Assembly (NCBI GenBank): GCA_937941715.1
Contig: CALDGX010000232.1
Location: forward strand, 1 to 64,000
Reading direction: 5' to 3'
Source of the DNA: an uncultured Chloracidobacterium sp.
GTDB taxonomy: Bacteria > Acidobacteriota > Blastocatellia > Pyrinomonadales > Pyrinomonadaceae
DNA length: 64,000 nucleotides
Below are positions 24,934 through 33,810 of the stretch, piece after piece (within the stretch, counting starts at the first letter, position 1; each line of letters starts with the position of its first letter). Below the pieces are notes generated by a model. That model saw only the letters and a program-made list of their open reading frames with translations, was not told the DNA's origin and did not search any database. The position numbers were made by a program, and so were the translations under genes.

Positions 24934-27495
24934 TTAGCGATATTGGCGTGACTTTAACAGTTCGTCCACTCTAACGGGAATATGACCTTTCATTTTGAGC
25001 CAGCCGACTAGTTCGTCGATGCGATCGTGAAATTTATCCGTCCGCTTCGGCCCCGAGCCGATGTGGGTCAGCAGCACAAAGCCGTTGAGCCCGTTCGGGT
25101 CTTTGCCTTCGTATTCTTTTATTCGCGACAATATCGCCTCGCTTGAGATGTAATTTTTATCGTCATCGGTTGTATAGTCCGCGTTTGACCGCGTGCCGGG
25201 CGTGAAATTAACGATCTGCATCCCCATTTCCGATGACCACCCGGCGATCTCGCCGTTGTACCATTCGAACGGCGGCAGAAAGTGCGGCACGGCCTTGCGG
25301 TCAATACCGAACGAACGCATCGCAGCAAAGTTGTTGTTCAGATCGCGTTCGAACTGCTCGCGCGTGACGAGCGTCTGGTTCCTGTCGGCCCAGTCGGCGT
25401 AGAGCAGATGTTCGTCCGAATGCGGCCCGAGATAGTGGCCGTCGCGTTTCAAACGCTCGATGATCTTTCGGTTTTCCGGTGCCCTGTAAAATCTGCCCGT
25501 CAGGAAGAACGACGCTTTGATCTTGTGTTTACGCAGAGCGTTGGCGATCACCACGCCGCCCTCGGCAAATTCGTCGCCCGTAAAGACGAGTGCCATGCGT
25601 TTTGATGATTTATCGCCGCGAGTGATGCCGCGTTCGACGTAGGTGAAGCGTGGATCAGTGGCCGACGAACCGGCCGCCCGCTCACGCAGGCGGTTCTGAC
25701 CGGCGGGCGAACTAAACATCGCCATAACGAGTATCGCATCGGCGGTACCGTCCATCGTCGGTTCGTTGGTCGAATAATCGCCGACGTCATCGTGATAGAC
25801 CACGTCACGCGGCTGAAAGGCCGCAAACTCGTCCGGCTTGGTCAGTTTCAGGCCGATCAGGCCGTTGTATGTAGATGCCGCGATCGGCCCGTCAACCAGC
25901 CCGCCGCGAACCTGTTTCTTAAGTATCTGAACGGTCGGCAGATGTGTGTCCTCGGGATATTCGCCGCCCTCGGGCAGCCCTTCGAACATCGATGTGCCCC
26001 ATGGGTTATTTCCAAACAGCCAATCGCGGTGCTCGAGCATCGACGCGTGAAATCGCTTGTCGCCGGTCATTCGTTCGTACAAATGGACCTGCGTGATAAA
26101 GGCAATGACGAGATTGTTCGAGCACCAGAGGAACGGTACACCTACGCCGTAGGGGTCGAGACGGCCGCGGGCCGCGACCCGCTCGATGCCGCTGCGGTAA
26201 TATCCGGCCAGTTCGCGTTTTGTCCTGGCGTCAACAAGCGGATAGAGTGCGAAATGGCCGATATTCGTGAACGGATACATCTCATAATGCCGCGACATCT
26301 GTTCGCTCATCGACGAGTCCGGATACTCCATCCAGGACGTTGTCCCGGCAAGTGCGGCATACCGCTTTGCGTCGGCCAAAAAGGCGGGTTCACGCGTCGC
26401 TTTGTACAGCTCGGCGGCGGCGTATTCCATATCGTCCGCCCAAGTCGTCTCATTATAGCGGTACGGAGCACCAAAAGAATTGCCCTGTTGAAACCCCTCT
26501 TGCCGTTTTCCCATCGAGTAAAGGTCGCGGGCGGCACTGAGGCACTTTTCGGCGAAATCACCCCTTTTCAGATCTTTCTTCCAAATTCGGTAAGCTATCG
26601 CCATTGCCGCGGCCGAGCGGCCTGCGATATTGGCTACGCCCGTAGAGCGGCTCTTCCATTTGCCGAGTCCCTGCGGTTTACCGTCGGCAAAGTACGCCGG
26701 GCGAAAGCTGTTCTTGCCCCAGCCGTAGTCCGCGTTGTCCTCGTCCGGGAGTTTGAAACCGCGATGATCACGGTCGTCGGCGACCTGATGTATCAGCAGG
26801 CCGGCCGCCGGATGCAGCTTGTGGATCCAGACGAGCCCCCAGTACGCTTCGTCGAGAATGTCCGGAATGCCGTTCGGCCGCTCTCGCCCGAGTGCATCGA
26901 CATGATCGCCGAATTTCGCCGGTTCGAGTTCATAGGCGAGCATCATTCTGGCGGTTGCGTTGCTGGCCGTGATCAGATATTTGAGCTGGTCACCGGCATC
27001 GTGCCAGCCGCCGACCGCGTCAACGAAGGTGCCGTCCGCAAACGGTGCATAGACCGAACGCCCGTCGCTGAGATGACACGAACGGTTGAGGTAGGGGTTG
27101 TATCCGCAGCGCTGCTGCCGCATAAAGAACAACAGGTCTTCCTGATATTGCGGATACGGTCCAATGTTGAACGCAGCCGAAGTCGTGCCGCCGGGCAATT
27201 CGACGACATAGGTTCCCGACGTCCGCAAAGCGGTGAGATCAAGCCGGTAATAGTATGCGAACGGGCCGCCTGTGCCGGTCGATGAAACGGGGGTGATACG
27301 ACCGGTCATCGCTGCCCGGCCACGGGTATCGCGTACCGTGAATCGCCCATACAGCTTGTCGTTTGAAAAGGCGGTCGCGACCTTGGTGTCTCCGTTCAGA
27401 TAGCCGGCCTGATTGATGCGGACGAATGCGGACTGTGACAATGCGTTCGGCGTTCCGCACAAAAGACCAATGATGATGAGTACGAGCTTTCTCAT
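24934..27495 (-). CDS. GH9 glycoside hydrolase fused to NodB-type polysaccharide deacetylase
   Basis: An 853-residue exported enzyme with a signal peptide (LVLIIIGLLCGTPNALSQ). Residues ~22-110 form the CelD-type Ig-like N-terminal domain (VRINQAGYLNGDTKVA). Residues ~120-600 form the GH9 (alpha/alpha)6 catalytic domain: WHDAGDQLKY holds the catalytic-base Asp pair, followed by GNNPWGTSMFEG, the PEDTHLP region and DVGDYSTNEPTMDGTA with the acid Glu. Residues ~634-853 form a NodB deacetylase domain: FTGDEF (metal Asp region), HSDEH (metal His pair), FLPPFEWYN and LLTHIG. All NodB motifs look intact. GH9 enzymes cut beta-1,4-glucans or remove exo-glucosamine units; a linked deacetylase suggests an acetylated amino-sugar or acetylated glucan substrate. 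Confidence 0.85.
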   Translation of the reverse strand: MRKLVLIIIGLLCGTPNALSQSAFVRINQAGYLNGDTKVATAFSNDKLYGRFTVRDTRGRAAMTGRITPVSSTGTGGPFAYYYRLDLTALRTSGTYVVELPGGTTSAAFNIGPYPQYQEDLLFFMRQQRCGYNPYLNRSCHLSDGRSVYAPFADGTFVDAVGGWHDAGDQLKYLITASNATARMMLAYELEPAKFGDHVDALGRERPNGIPDILDEAYWGLVWIHKLHPAAGLLIHQVADDRDHRGFKLPDEDNADYGWGKNSFRPAYFADGKPQGLGKWKSRSTGVANIAGRSAAAMAIAYRIWKKDLKRGDFAEKCLSAARDLYSMGKRQEGFQQGNSFGAPYRYNETTWADDMEYAAAELYKATREPAFLADAKRYAALAGTTSWMEYPDSSMSEQMSRHYEMYPFTNIGHFALYPLVDARTKRELAGYYRSGIERVAARGRLDPYGVGVPFLWCSNNLVIAFITQVHLYERMTGDKRFHASMLEHRDWLFGNNPWGTSMFEGLPEGGEYPEDTHLPTVQILKKQVRGGLVDGPIAASTYNGLIGLKLTKPDEFAAFQPRDVVYHDDVGDYSTNEPTMDGTADAILVMAMFSSPAGQNRLRERAAGSSATDPRFTYVERGITRGDKSSKRMALVFTGDEFAEGGVVIANALRKHKIKASFFLTGRFYRAPENRKIIERLKRDGHYLGPHSDEHLLYADWADRNQTLVTREQFERDLNNNFAAMRSFGIDRKAVPHFLPPFEWYNGEIAGWSSEMGMQIVNFTPGTRSNADYTTDDDKNYISSEAILSRIKEYEGKDPNGLNGFVLLTHIGSGPKRTDKFHDRIDELVGWLKMKGHIPVRVDELLKSRQYR

Positions 27496-27551
27496 TGAGG
27501 CTGTTGGATCAAGGGCCTTCGATGTGACCTGCTGAGCCGCTAACGCGTATT

Positions 27552-28604
27552 TCAGATCGAGCCGCGGTCGAGCGCCGTGCCGGCGATGCGTCCCAATGCG
27601 GCAACGAATCTGTTAAATGACGCGAACCGCTCGTCGCGTGTAAACCCCTTGGCGTACCGAGCATAGATCTGCTGAGCGATCACCGCGATCTTAAACGTGC
27701 CAAAGACGTAATAGAACAGCATATCCGACACGACGCGGCCCGAGGCCTCAGCGTACATTTCGACCAGGTCGCGGCGGGAAATGTTCTCCATCAGCACACG
27801 GGGGTTGAACGGCATATTGAGCAGTTCGTCACCAGCATCCGGCGACATCCAGTAACCGAGTGTTGTGCCGAGATCCATCAGAGGGTCACCGACCGTCACC
27901 ATTTCCCAGTCGAGCACGGCCGTGATCCGCGTGAGGTCGCCGGCGTCGAGCATGACATTGTCGAATTTGTAATCGTTGTGGATGAGCGAAGCTCCGGATT
28001 CAGCGGGAATGTTGTCATTGAGCCACTCGATCGCGGATTCCAACTCAGGCCACGCGTCGGTCTTTGCGGCAAAATAGCGTTTGATCCAGCCCTCGACCTG
28101 GCGCCGGTTATAACCTTCGGGTTTCCCCAGGGATCCGAGGCCGGCTGAACCGTGATCGATTCGATGCAGGTCAGCGAGGTTTCCAATAAAACTGCGGCAG
28201 ACTGCCGTTTGCAGTTCAGGCGAATCCTGCAGCTGACTCGGTGAGCGGCCGCGGATAACAAGCCCCTTGCGCCGCTCCATCAGATAAAACTCCGAACCGA
28301 TGACCGTTTTGTCTTCGCAAAACAACATCGGCCGCGGTGCGGGCGGGTAAACGGCCGACAGTTTTGACAGGACGTTGAACTCGCGGGCCATGTCGTGGGC
28401 CGTTTTGACCGTATTGCCGAATGGCGGCCGCCGAAGAACATACTCGGCGTCACCGAGCCGGACCAGATAGGTGAGATTCGAGCTCCCGGCCGGAAATTGC
28501 TCAACGCCCACACTCTCAGCGGGCCCGAGATCCGCGGCCAGGTAGGCCGACAGTTTTTCGGTATTTACCTCTTCGCCCGCCCTGACCGGCGTTGTTTCCT
28601 GCAT
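27552..28604 (-). CDS. APH-family phosphotransferase (ACAD10/11 kinase-like)
   Basis: A 350-residue aminoglycoside-phosphotransferase-fold enzyme. Visible elements are the N-lobe start FPAGSSNLTYLVRLGDAEYVLRRPP (key part GSSNLTYLV..EYVLRRPP), the catalytic loop SLIHNDYKFDNVML (Asp near residue 216 and Asn) and the metal Asp in AVLDWEMVTVGDPLMDLG. This subgroup is the bacterial counterpart of the kinase part of vertebrate ACAD10/11, which phosphorylates 4-hydroxyacyl-CoA before the dehydrogenase step. The divergently placed acyl-CoA dehydrogenase at 29105 supports that reading. No drug-resistance role is implied. The small exported protein gene upstream ends 7 nt before its start. Confidence 0.82.
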   Translation of the reverse strand: MQETTPVRAGEEVNTEKLSAYLAADLGPAESVGVEQFPAGSSNLTYLVRLGDAEYVLRRPPFGNTVKTAHDMAREFNVLSKLSAVYPPAPRPMLFCEDKTVIGSEFYLMERRKGLVIRGRSPSQLQDSPELQTAVCRSFIGNLADLHRIDHGSAGLGSLGKPEGYNRRQVEGWIKRYFAAKTDAWPELESAIEWLNDNIPAESGASLIHNDYKFDNVMLDAGDLTRITAVLDWEMVTVGDPLMDLGTTLGYWMSPDAGDELLNMPFNPRVLMENISRRDLVEMYAEASGRVVSDMLFYYVFGTFKIAVIAQQIYARYAKGFTRDERFASFNRFVAALGRIAGTALDRGSI

Positions 28605-28611
28605 GGCAGTT

Positions 28612-28989
28612 CTACTGATCTATGACCTTTACGTTCAGAGTGAAACCGACTGAGGATGTTCCAAAAACCTCGATGGTAAACTCGTCAAACTCGATGACCT
28701 TATCAAAGCTCGTTTGGCCTTCGTAATAAGTCGAGCCGGTCTCGTCTTCAGCTCCGTCCTGCAGGTCAAAACGCGCCTTGTTATCCGACGAACGAAGTGT
28801 CACTTTTGCTCGCTGCCCCGGCTCGACCATAAATCGGAACTTCACGCAACCGCCCGTCTTCGCCTGTATGGTCGCTGCTCCGTCAGTGAACGCTACCGTT
28901 TTTGCACGGCAATCCTGGGCCAGTGAGCCGCCCGCAAACGCCATCACCATCACCGCCGCTGCCAGGACCAACCTGATCGTGTATTTCAT
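28612..28989 (-). CDS. Small exported beta-sandwich protein
   Basis: A 125-residue protein with a signal peptide (RLVLAAAVMVMAFAGGSLAQ). The mature part of about 100 residues is all-beta with two cysteines (DCRAKT...GGCVKF) that could form a disulphide. The pattern VKFRFMVEPGQRAKVTLRSSDNKARFDL and a late FTIEVFGTSSVGFTLNVKV (key parts EPGQRAKVTL and FTLNVKV) resembles the PPC (pre-peptidase C-terminal) jelly-roll, as does the lipoprotein at 57270. Function unknown. It precedes the APH gene by 7 nt and may share its promoter. Confidence 0.65.
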   Translation of the reverse strand: MKYTIRLVLAAAVMVMAFAGGSLAQDCRAKTVAFTDGAATIQAKTGGCVKFRFMVEPGQRAKVTLRSSDNKARFDLQDGAEDETGSTYYEGQTSFDKVIEFDEFTIEVFGTSSVGFTLNVKVIDQ

Positions 28990-29104
28990 AAATGGATTTG
29001 TCCCCTCGTTCCGCTAATCTTATCGCGTCGAAAAAGTAACTACAACCGCATGATAGCCGGTGAAAATGTCCTGCTCCGAAACTTGTGTTAATCTATCGCA
29101 AAAT

Positions 29105-30292
29105 ATGGATTTTAACTATTCAGATAAGACGTCGGACCTTCGGATGCGGCTGTGCTCATTTATGGATGCACATATTTATCCGAACGAAACTATATTTGCC
29201 GATGAGGTAAAAAGAGGCGACCGGTGGCAGCCGTCCGAGTTGATCGAGGATCTGAAAACCAAGGCAAGATCGGCCGGATTGTGGAATTTGTTTTTGCCGG
29301 CGGAATCGGGGCTTTCCAATCTGGAGTATGCTCCGCTGGCTGAGATCATGGGCCGCGTGACCTGGGCCTCCGAGGTTTTTAATTGCTCGGCGCCGGATAC
29401 CGGGAATATGGAGGTTCTTCATCTCTACGGCACGCCCGAACAAAAGGAGAGGTGGCTCAAGCCGCTGCTCGACGGCGAGATCCGGTCCTGCTTTTCGATG
29501 ACCGAACCGGGTGTGGCGTCATCGGATGCGACCAACATCGAAGCCTCGATCGTGAGCGATGGCGACGACTATGTTCTCAACGGACGAAAATGGTGGTCGA
29601 CCGGTGCGGGCGATGTTCGATGCCGGCTTTCGATCTTTATGGGTAAGACCGATCCGTCAGCCCCGAGACACTTGCAGCAATCGATGATCCTCGTCCCGAT
29701 GGATGCTGACGGCGTCAAGGTCGAGCGGCAGGTCGATGTCTTTGGGTATGACGACGCTCCGTACGGGCACTCGGAAATATCATTTACAAACGTCCGCGTC
29801 CCGAAGGATAATCTCCTGCTTGGCGAAGGCCGCGGGTTTGAGATCGCACAGGGCCGGCTCGGGCCGGGACGCGTGCACCATTGTATGCGGCTGATCGGCA
29901 TCGCCGAGCGCTCGCTCGAGCTGATGTGCGAACGTGCCAGGTCGCGCACGGCTTTCGGAAAAGCGGTCGCCGAACAGGGCGTCGTCAGGCAGTGGATCGC
30001 CGAGGCACGGCTCGCCATCGACCAGGCCCGCCTGCTCGTATTCAAGGCCGCCTGGATGATGGACACCGTCGGCAACAAGGCCGCACGCCGCGAGATCGCG
30101 ATGATCAAGGCGGCCGTGCCGCAGATGGCCCTGACCGTAATAGACCGTGCCATTCAGGTGCATGGCGGTGCCGGGGTTTCACCCGACTTTCCGCTGGCAC
30201 AGTTCTGGATCTATGCCCGCACATTACGTATCGCCGACGGCCCGGACGAAGTACATCTCGAATCTATCGCAAAAATGGAGCTCAAAAAATGA
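29105..30292 (+). CDS. Acyl-CoA dehydrogenase (ACAD10/11-like)
   Basis: About 395 residues from the ATG at 29105, where the family's usual start ([16 protein letters not shown]) begins; an ATG at 29060 would add 15 unlikely residues. It is an FAD enzyme that introduces the alpha-beta double bond in acyl-CoA. Signs are [16 protein letters not shown] (FAD site), [43 protein letters not shown] and ADGPDEVHL at the C-terminus. The WWSTGAG and DGPDEVH wording and the nearby APH-type kinase point to the ACAD10/11 group acting on long or hydroxylated acyl-CoA. The stop overlaps the next gene's start (ATGA). Confidence 0.88.
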   Translation: MDFNYSDKTSDLRMRLCSFMDAHIYPNETIFADEVKRGDRWQPSELIEDLKTKARSAGLWNLFLPAESGLSNLEYAPLAEIMGRVTWASEVFNCSAPDTGNMEVLHLYGTPEQKERWLKPLLDGEIRSCFSMTEPGVASSDATNIEASIVSDGDDYVLNGRKWWSTGAGDVRCRLSIFMGKTDPSAPRHLQQSMILVPMDADGVKVERQVDVFGYDDAPYGHSEISFTNVRVPKDNLLLGEGRGFEIAQGRLGPGRVHHCMRLIGIAERSLELMCERARSRTAFGKAVAEQGVVRQWIAEARLAIDQARLLVFKAAWMMDTVGNKAARREIAMIKAAVPQMALTVIDRAIQVHGGAGVSPDFPLAQFWIYARTLRIADGPDEVHLESIAKMELKK

Positions 30293-30780
30293 TCGTTCGA
30301 CCGGCGACCGCCGACGATGCCGTCCAGATCGCCTATATTTACAATCATTACATCGCCACCTCGCACGCAACGTTCGAGCTTGAACCCGTCGACGGCGACG
30401 AGATGCTCGGCAGGCTGCGGACAGCATGGGACGCCGATCATCCGTTCCTGGTATTCGATTCCGCCGGTTATCTCGGCGGATATGCGTTTGGTGCCGCATT
30501 CCTAGACGGAATGGCGTTCAGCGGTGCGATCAACACTTCAATTTACGTCCGCCCGGGTAAGGACGGGATGGGCATCGGGACCGCGCTCTATGAGCATCTG
30601 CTGACCGAGGTCCGCGCCCGTAATTTTGAAACAGCCATTGCGGCCATCTCACTGCCGAACGACGCCTGCGTCCACCTTCACGAAAAATGCGGTTTTGAAA
30701 AGGCTGCGCATTTGCGAAATGTCGCCGCCAAATTCGACCGGACGTTCGATATCGGGTATTGGCAGTTGATGCTCAGATAG
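30289..30780 (+). CDS. Pat/MddA-type GNAT N-acetyltransferase
   Basis: A 163-residue protein starting at 30289 and overlapping the acyl-CoA dehydrogenase stop by 4 nt (ATGA), so it is translationally coupled. The fold and motifs match the phosphinothricin / methionine-sulfoximine acetyltransferase group: [20 protein letters not shown] at the start (key part [16 protein letters not shown]), [22 protein letters not shown] (acetyl-CoA loop GMGIGTAL), [20 protein letters not shown] and GYWQLML. Family members N-acetylate small amino-acid analogues. The natural substrate here is unknown. A longer frame from 29881 is only an out-of-phase read of the dehydrogenase gene. Confidence 0.85.
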   Translation: MIVRPATADDAVQIAYIYNHYIATSHATFELEPVDGDEMLGRLRTAWDADHPFLVFDSAGYLGGYAFGAAFLDGMAFSGAINTSIYVRPGKDGMGIGTALYEHLLTEVRARNFETAIAAISLPNDACVHLHEKCGFEKAAHLRNVAAKFDRTFDIGYWQLMLR

Positions 30781-30929
30781 GCAGTATCACGTTCAGATCA
30801 CGGATATTTTCCACCGTCCGGGCTCGATACCGTTCAGCATTCATGTTGCCAAGTCGGTCATAATGACATGCCCTCATTGTCATTCTGCTCACTATTTCAT
30901 CAATTTGCGTTAAACAACGTAAAAAAATG

Positions 30930-30958
30930 TTGACACAGTTTGTAATTTCCTGTAACTT
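30930..30958 (+). promoter_or_regulatory. Candidate sigma-70-type promoter for pilMNOPQ
   Basis: TTGACA (30930-30935), a perfect -35 consensus, then a 17-nt spacer and TAACTT (30953-30958) as a poor -10 (3 of 6). The surrounding sequence is AT-rich. It would give a leader of about 285 nt before the pilM ATG. Confidence 0.35.
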
Positions 30959-30971
30959 CTAACTTGTAGCG

Positions 30972-30985
30972 GCGGCATATGCCGC
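30972..30985. repeat. REP-like palindrome GCGGCATATGCCGC
   Basis: A 14-bp perfect palindrome preceded by GTAGCG, similar in sequence and setting to the element at 14417-14431. It lies just downstream of the candidate pil promoter and could fold in the leader RNA. Confidence 0.4.
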
Positions 30986-31250
30986 TCACCCTTCGCCACC
31001 AGATGCAAAAAGTTTTCTTTGTATGACTTTCTACCACGGCCGCAGACCGCGTCCAGAGATCCGGTAAAAAAAGGGAATTTGGCACCGCAAATTCAAACGT
31101 CCCGTCAAATGATATTCCTGACCACGCGTTGATTCAGAAGGTGGCACAACAATCTTCAAAAAATGCCAAAGACCCCGACCCGGATCAAAAACAGAAAACT
31201 TAAAGATTCAAATGATTTTGGCGTAAAGCTAAAAAGGAGCAAGAAAAATA

Positions 31251-32303
31251 ATGCTGTTCGGTAAAAAGAAAAGCGTGGCTGGATTAGATATCGGATCGAG
31301 TTCGATAAAGATGGTCGAGCTTGAGGGCAAAGCGAACAACTTGAGTTTGGTTGGCCTCGGGTTTGAAAATCTGCCCGGCGACACGATCATCGACGGTCAG
31401 ATAATGGAGTTGAACGTTGTTTCTGACGTTATCCAGAGCCTGTGCGCTAATCACCAGATCACGTCCAACCAGGTCGTGACCGGCGTCAGCGGACACTCGG
31501 TGATCATTAAGAACATCGTTCTGCCGCCGATGAGCCGCGAGGAACTCGAAGAATCGATCGACTGGCACGCCGAAGAGCATATCCCGTACGACCTCGCCGA
31601 TGTGAGCCTGGATTATCAGGTGACTTCGGGTGACGCGGACTCGACACACGTTTTGATCGCCGCCTGTAAACGCGAGCGCATCGACAATATCAAACAGGCG
31701 ATCCAGCTCGCCGGCAAACAGCCGGTAGTGATCGATGTTGACACATTTGCCCTGCAAAATTGCTATGAGGCCAACTACGACCCGACCGAGTCGGACGTTG
31801 TGACGCTGCTGAATATCGGTGCATCGACGATGAACGTAAACATCGTCAAAGGCACGCGTTCGCTCTTCACACGCGACATCACGGTCGGCGGCAGTCAGTT
31901 TACGGACGTACTGCAGCGGAGTCTCGGGCTCAATTTCCAGCAGGCCGAAGCCGTCAAACGCGGCGTCCATGACGCTGCCGACGGCATCGAGGAAAAAGCG
32001 ATCGAACCGCTGATGAACAACGTTACCGAGATCGTCGCTATGGAGATCCAGAAAACATTCGATTTTTATAGAGCGACCACCGAGGACAACGAGACGGTCG
32101 TGCAGAAGATCCTGATCTCAGGCGGCGGTTCCAAACTCGCCGGCCTCGCTCAGGAGCTTTCGCAGCGCCTCGAACTGCCCGTAGAGGTGCTGGACCCGTT
32201 CCGCAACATCAAGGTCGACCCGAAGAAATTTGATCCCGAATATCTGAACGAGATCGTTCCCGAAATGGCCGTCGCAGTCGGACTCGCGATCAGGGGAGTG
32301 TAA
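31251..32303 (+). CDS. pilM: Type IV pilus assembly protein PilM
   Basis: A 350-residue actin-like ATPase-fold protein on the cytoplasmic face of the type IV pilus machine, binding the N-terminus of PilN. Seen: the start KKSVAGLDIGSSSIKMVELE (phosphate 1 loop GLDIGSSSIK), VVTGVSGHSVIIKNI, LEESIDWHAEEHIPYDL, LLNIGASTMNVNIV (phosphate 2) and ILISGGGSKLAGLAQEL (adenosine loop). Length and order are normal. The RBS is AAGGAG 11 nt before the ATG. It is the first gene of pilMNOPQ, with 5 nt to pilN. Confidence 0.95.
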   Translation: MLFGKKKSVAGLDIGSSSIKMVELEGKANNLSLVGLGFENLPGDTIIDGQIMELNVVSDVIQSLCANHQITSNQVVTGVSGHSVIIKNIVLPPMSREELEESIDWHAEEHIPYDLADVSLDYQVTSGDADSTHVLIAACKRERIDNIKQAIQLAGKQPVVIDVDTFALQNCYEANYDPTESDVVTLLNIGASTMNVNIVKGTRSLFTRDITVGGSQFTDVLQRSLGLNFQQAEAVKRGVHDAADGIEEKAIEPLMNNVTEIVAMEIQKTFDFYRATTEDNETVVQKILISGGGSKLAGLAQELSQRLELPVEVLDPFRNIKVDPKKFDPEYLNEIVPEMAVAVGLAIRGV

Positions 32304-32308
32304 TAGAA

Positions 32309-33025
32309 ATGATCAAGATCAATCTACTAAATTCAGTCACAGAGAGACAGGGCAGTGCCGTGGTCGCGGTCGACCGCAAGATCGCCAGTCCTTCGTCTCG
32401 GATGCTCCTGATGTCGCTTGTGGTCGGCGTGATGCTCGCGGCACTCATCGGATGGGATGTTATCAGTACTCAGATGGCCCGCACCGAGGCTCAGCACAAA
32501 CTCGATGAGCAAAAGCAGATAGCTGCCGAGCTCGAGGTCGTGATGAACGAGCAAAAGGAACTCGAGGCCAAGATCCAGAATATCGACAGCAGGATCGAAG
32601 CGATCAAAAAGCTTCGTTCGTCACAGGCCGGCCCGAGTGCCGTTCTGGACGCGATGCGCGAGCGTGTCGCGATGGTGCCGGGGCTCTATCTTGAAAGCGT
32701 CGAGCAGACCGGTGACCAGCTGACATTTAAGGGCAATTCGCCCGACGAATCGCAGGTGACCCAGTTCGGCCGCAGCCTCGAATTTTCGAACGGGCTATTT
32801 TCGAACCTAAATATTGAAACGACCCGTGCCGAGGTTGCCAACAACAACGCTCCGCAGACGGTCAACGCTCAAGGCGAGACCCCGAAGGTCCAGATCGTAA
32901 ACTTTACGATCAAGTGTGCTTACACGCCGTCGAAGGCCCCGGGAGCACCGGGAACCACCCCGACGACCGCCTCGGCCCAGCAGCCCGGCGCCGCTCCGGC
33001 TCCGGTCCAGGTCGCCAAAAACTAG
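32309..33025 (+). CDS. pilN: Type IV pilus assembly protein PilN
   Basis: A 238-residue bitopic inner-membrane protein. The N-terminus IKINLLN is the conserved PilM-binding motif, and one membrane helix follows (about residues 31-50, RMLLMSLVVGVMLAALIGWDV). A coiled coil (to about 100, EAQHKLDEQKQIAAELEVVM, rich in Glu/Lys/Gln) leads to a ferredoxin-like periplasmic fold. The last 35 residues form a Pro/Ala/Gly-rich tail (SKAPGAPGTTPTTASAQQPG...), longer than is usual. PilN pairs with PilO. It is followed by pilO after 56 nt, with an RBS GAAAGAAGGAAA before the pilO start. Confidence 0.92.
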   Translation: MIKINLLNSVTERQGSAVVAVDRKIASPSSRMLLMSLVVGVMLAALIGWDVISTQMARTEAQHKLDEQKQIAAELEVVMNEQKELEAKIQNIDSRIEAIKKLRSSQAGPSAVLDAMRERVAMVPGLYLESVEQTGDQLTFKGNSPDESQVTQFGRSLEFSNGLFSNLNIETTRAEVANNNAPQTVNAQGETPKVQIVNFTIKCAYTPSKAPGAPGTTPTTASAQQPGAAPAPVQVAKN

Positions 33026-33081
33026 ATCCGATACGTAACTGACGATCACCGATCGATCCTACGAGAAAGAAGGAAAACACG

Positions 33082-33765
33082 ATGTTAGAGAAAATCAAAA
33101 ACCTACAATGGTACTTCCAGCTGATGCTGTTGGTTGGCGTGGCCGCGATGCTCTACTCGGGCGTCTGGTACTTTGTCACCAGCGAGACCCGCGTCGAGAT
33201 CGCCGCCCTCAACGACCAGATCGCCGAACTGCAGGCCAAGAACGAAACGGCCCGCGTCGCGACCCAGCGTATCAACGAGTTTCGTGCCCTCTACGCCAGC
33301 AAGGCGGAAGAGTACGAAGAGCTGAAAGTGTTGCTCCCGGAACAGCGTGAGATCACCAACGTTTTGCAGGGATTGCAGGACACTGCCAACAGCAGCCGGA
33401 TGATCGTAATGCGTTTCTCACCGCGTGATGACACGCAGCAGGATTCGATCATGGCCAAGCCGGTCGAGATCGAGGTCGACAGCAACTTTACCAACCTTCG
33501 GTCCTTCTTTGACAGTATGGCCAAGCTGCCCAGGATCGTGTCGATCACCGATTTCAAGCTGAACCAGCTAGACAAACAGACGTCGGAGAAGACCCTGCAC
33601 GCTCAGTTTCTTCTGACGGCGTACTACGCCGCTCCGACCGATCTGAACGGCAAGCCGATCAACACCAAACCGGGTGCCCCCGGACAGCCGGGAGCACCGG
33701 CTCAAGCCCCGGGCCAACCGGCTCCCGCTCCGGCCGCAGTTCCGCCGGCACCAGTCAGTAAGTAA
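33082..33765 (+). CDS. pilO: Type IV pilus assembly protein PilO
   Basis: A 227-residue bitopic inner-membrane protein with one membrane helix near residues 12-32 (YFQLMLLVGVAAMLYSGVWYF) and a coiled coil (EIAALNDQIAELQAKNETARV, Ala/Glu-rich heptads). A periplasmic ferredoxin-like domain follows, with LLPEQREITNVLQGLQDTAN and the typical FFDSMAKLPRIVSITDFKL. Like PilN it ends in a Pro/Ala-rich tail of about 40 residues (KPGAPGQPGAPAQAPGQPAP...). It forms the alignment complex with PilN and PilP between the inner-membrane motor and the PilQ secretin. Confidence 0.92.
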   Translation: MLEKIKNLQWYFQLMLLVGVAAMLYSGVWYFVTSETRVEIAALNDQIAELQAKNETARVATQRINEFRALYASKAEEYEELKVLLPEQREITNVLQGLQDTANSSRMIVMRFSPRDDTQQDSIMAKPVEIEVDSNFTNLRSFFDSMAKLPRIVSITDFKLNQLDKQTSEKTLHAQFLLTAYYAAPTDLNGKPINTKPGAPGQPGAPAQAPGQPAPAPAAVPPAPVSK

Positions 33766-33810
33766 CCCACCGATTCAGAGGGGAAATAATATCCCAGAGA
33801 GATAAAAGCC

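Larger units (their letters stand above)
30781..31250. other. 470-bp leader region before the pil operon
   Basis: No convincing gene. It contains a 7-bp hairpin AATGACA/TGTCATT (30862-30868, 30878-30884), a promoter-like TTGACA site (30930) and a REP-like palindrome (30972-30985). Next is an A-rich stretch in which one frame stays open from 31027 to the TAA at 31201 (about 58 codons, rich in Asp/Lys/Gln) but has no ATG. The RBS AAGGAG (31234-31239) precedes pilM. Confidence 0.5.

Noticed and set aside
25792..27285. A 497-codon open frame on + opposite the GH9-NodB gene
   Set aside because: It mirrors the codon phase of the enzyme gene and the translation has no domain pattern; long antisense frames are expected in GC-rich genes.
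27552..28604. APH fold as an aminoglycoside resistance gene
   Set aside because: Motifs and the nearby acyl-CoA dehydrogenase fit the ACAD10/11 kinase group better.
29881..30288. A long N-terminal extension of the Pat-type acetyltransferase
   Set aside because: It is an out-of-frame read of the acyl-CoA dehydrogenase; the family start is at 30289 with an ATGA overlap.
31080..31160. Two TGGCAC sites before pilM as sigma-54 promoters
   Set aside because: Neither has the needed GC at the -12 position; the sequence reads ATTCA or TCTTC there.
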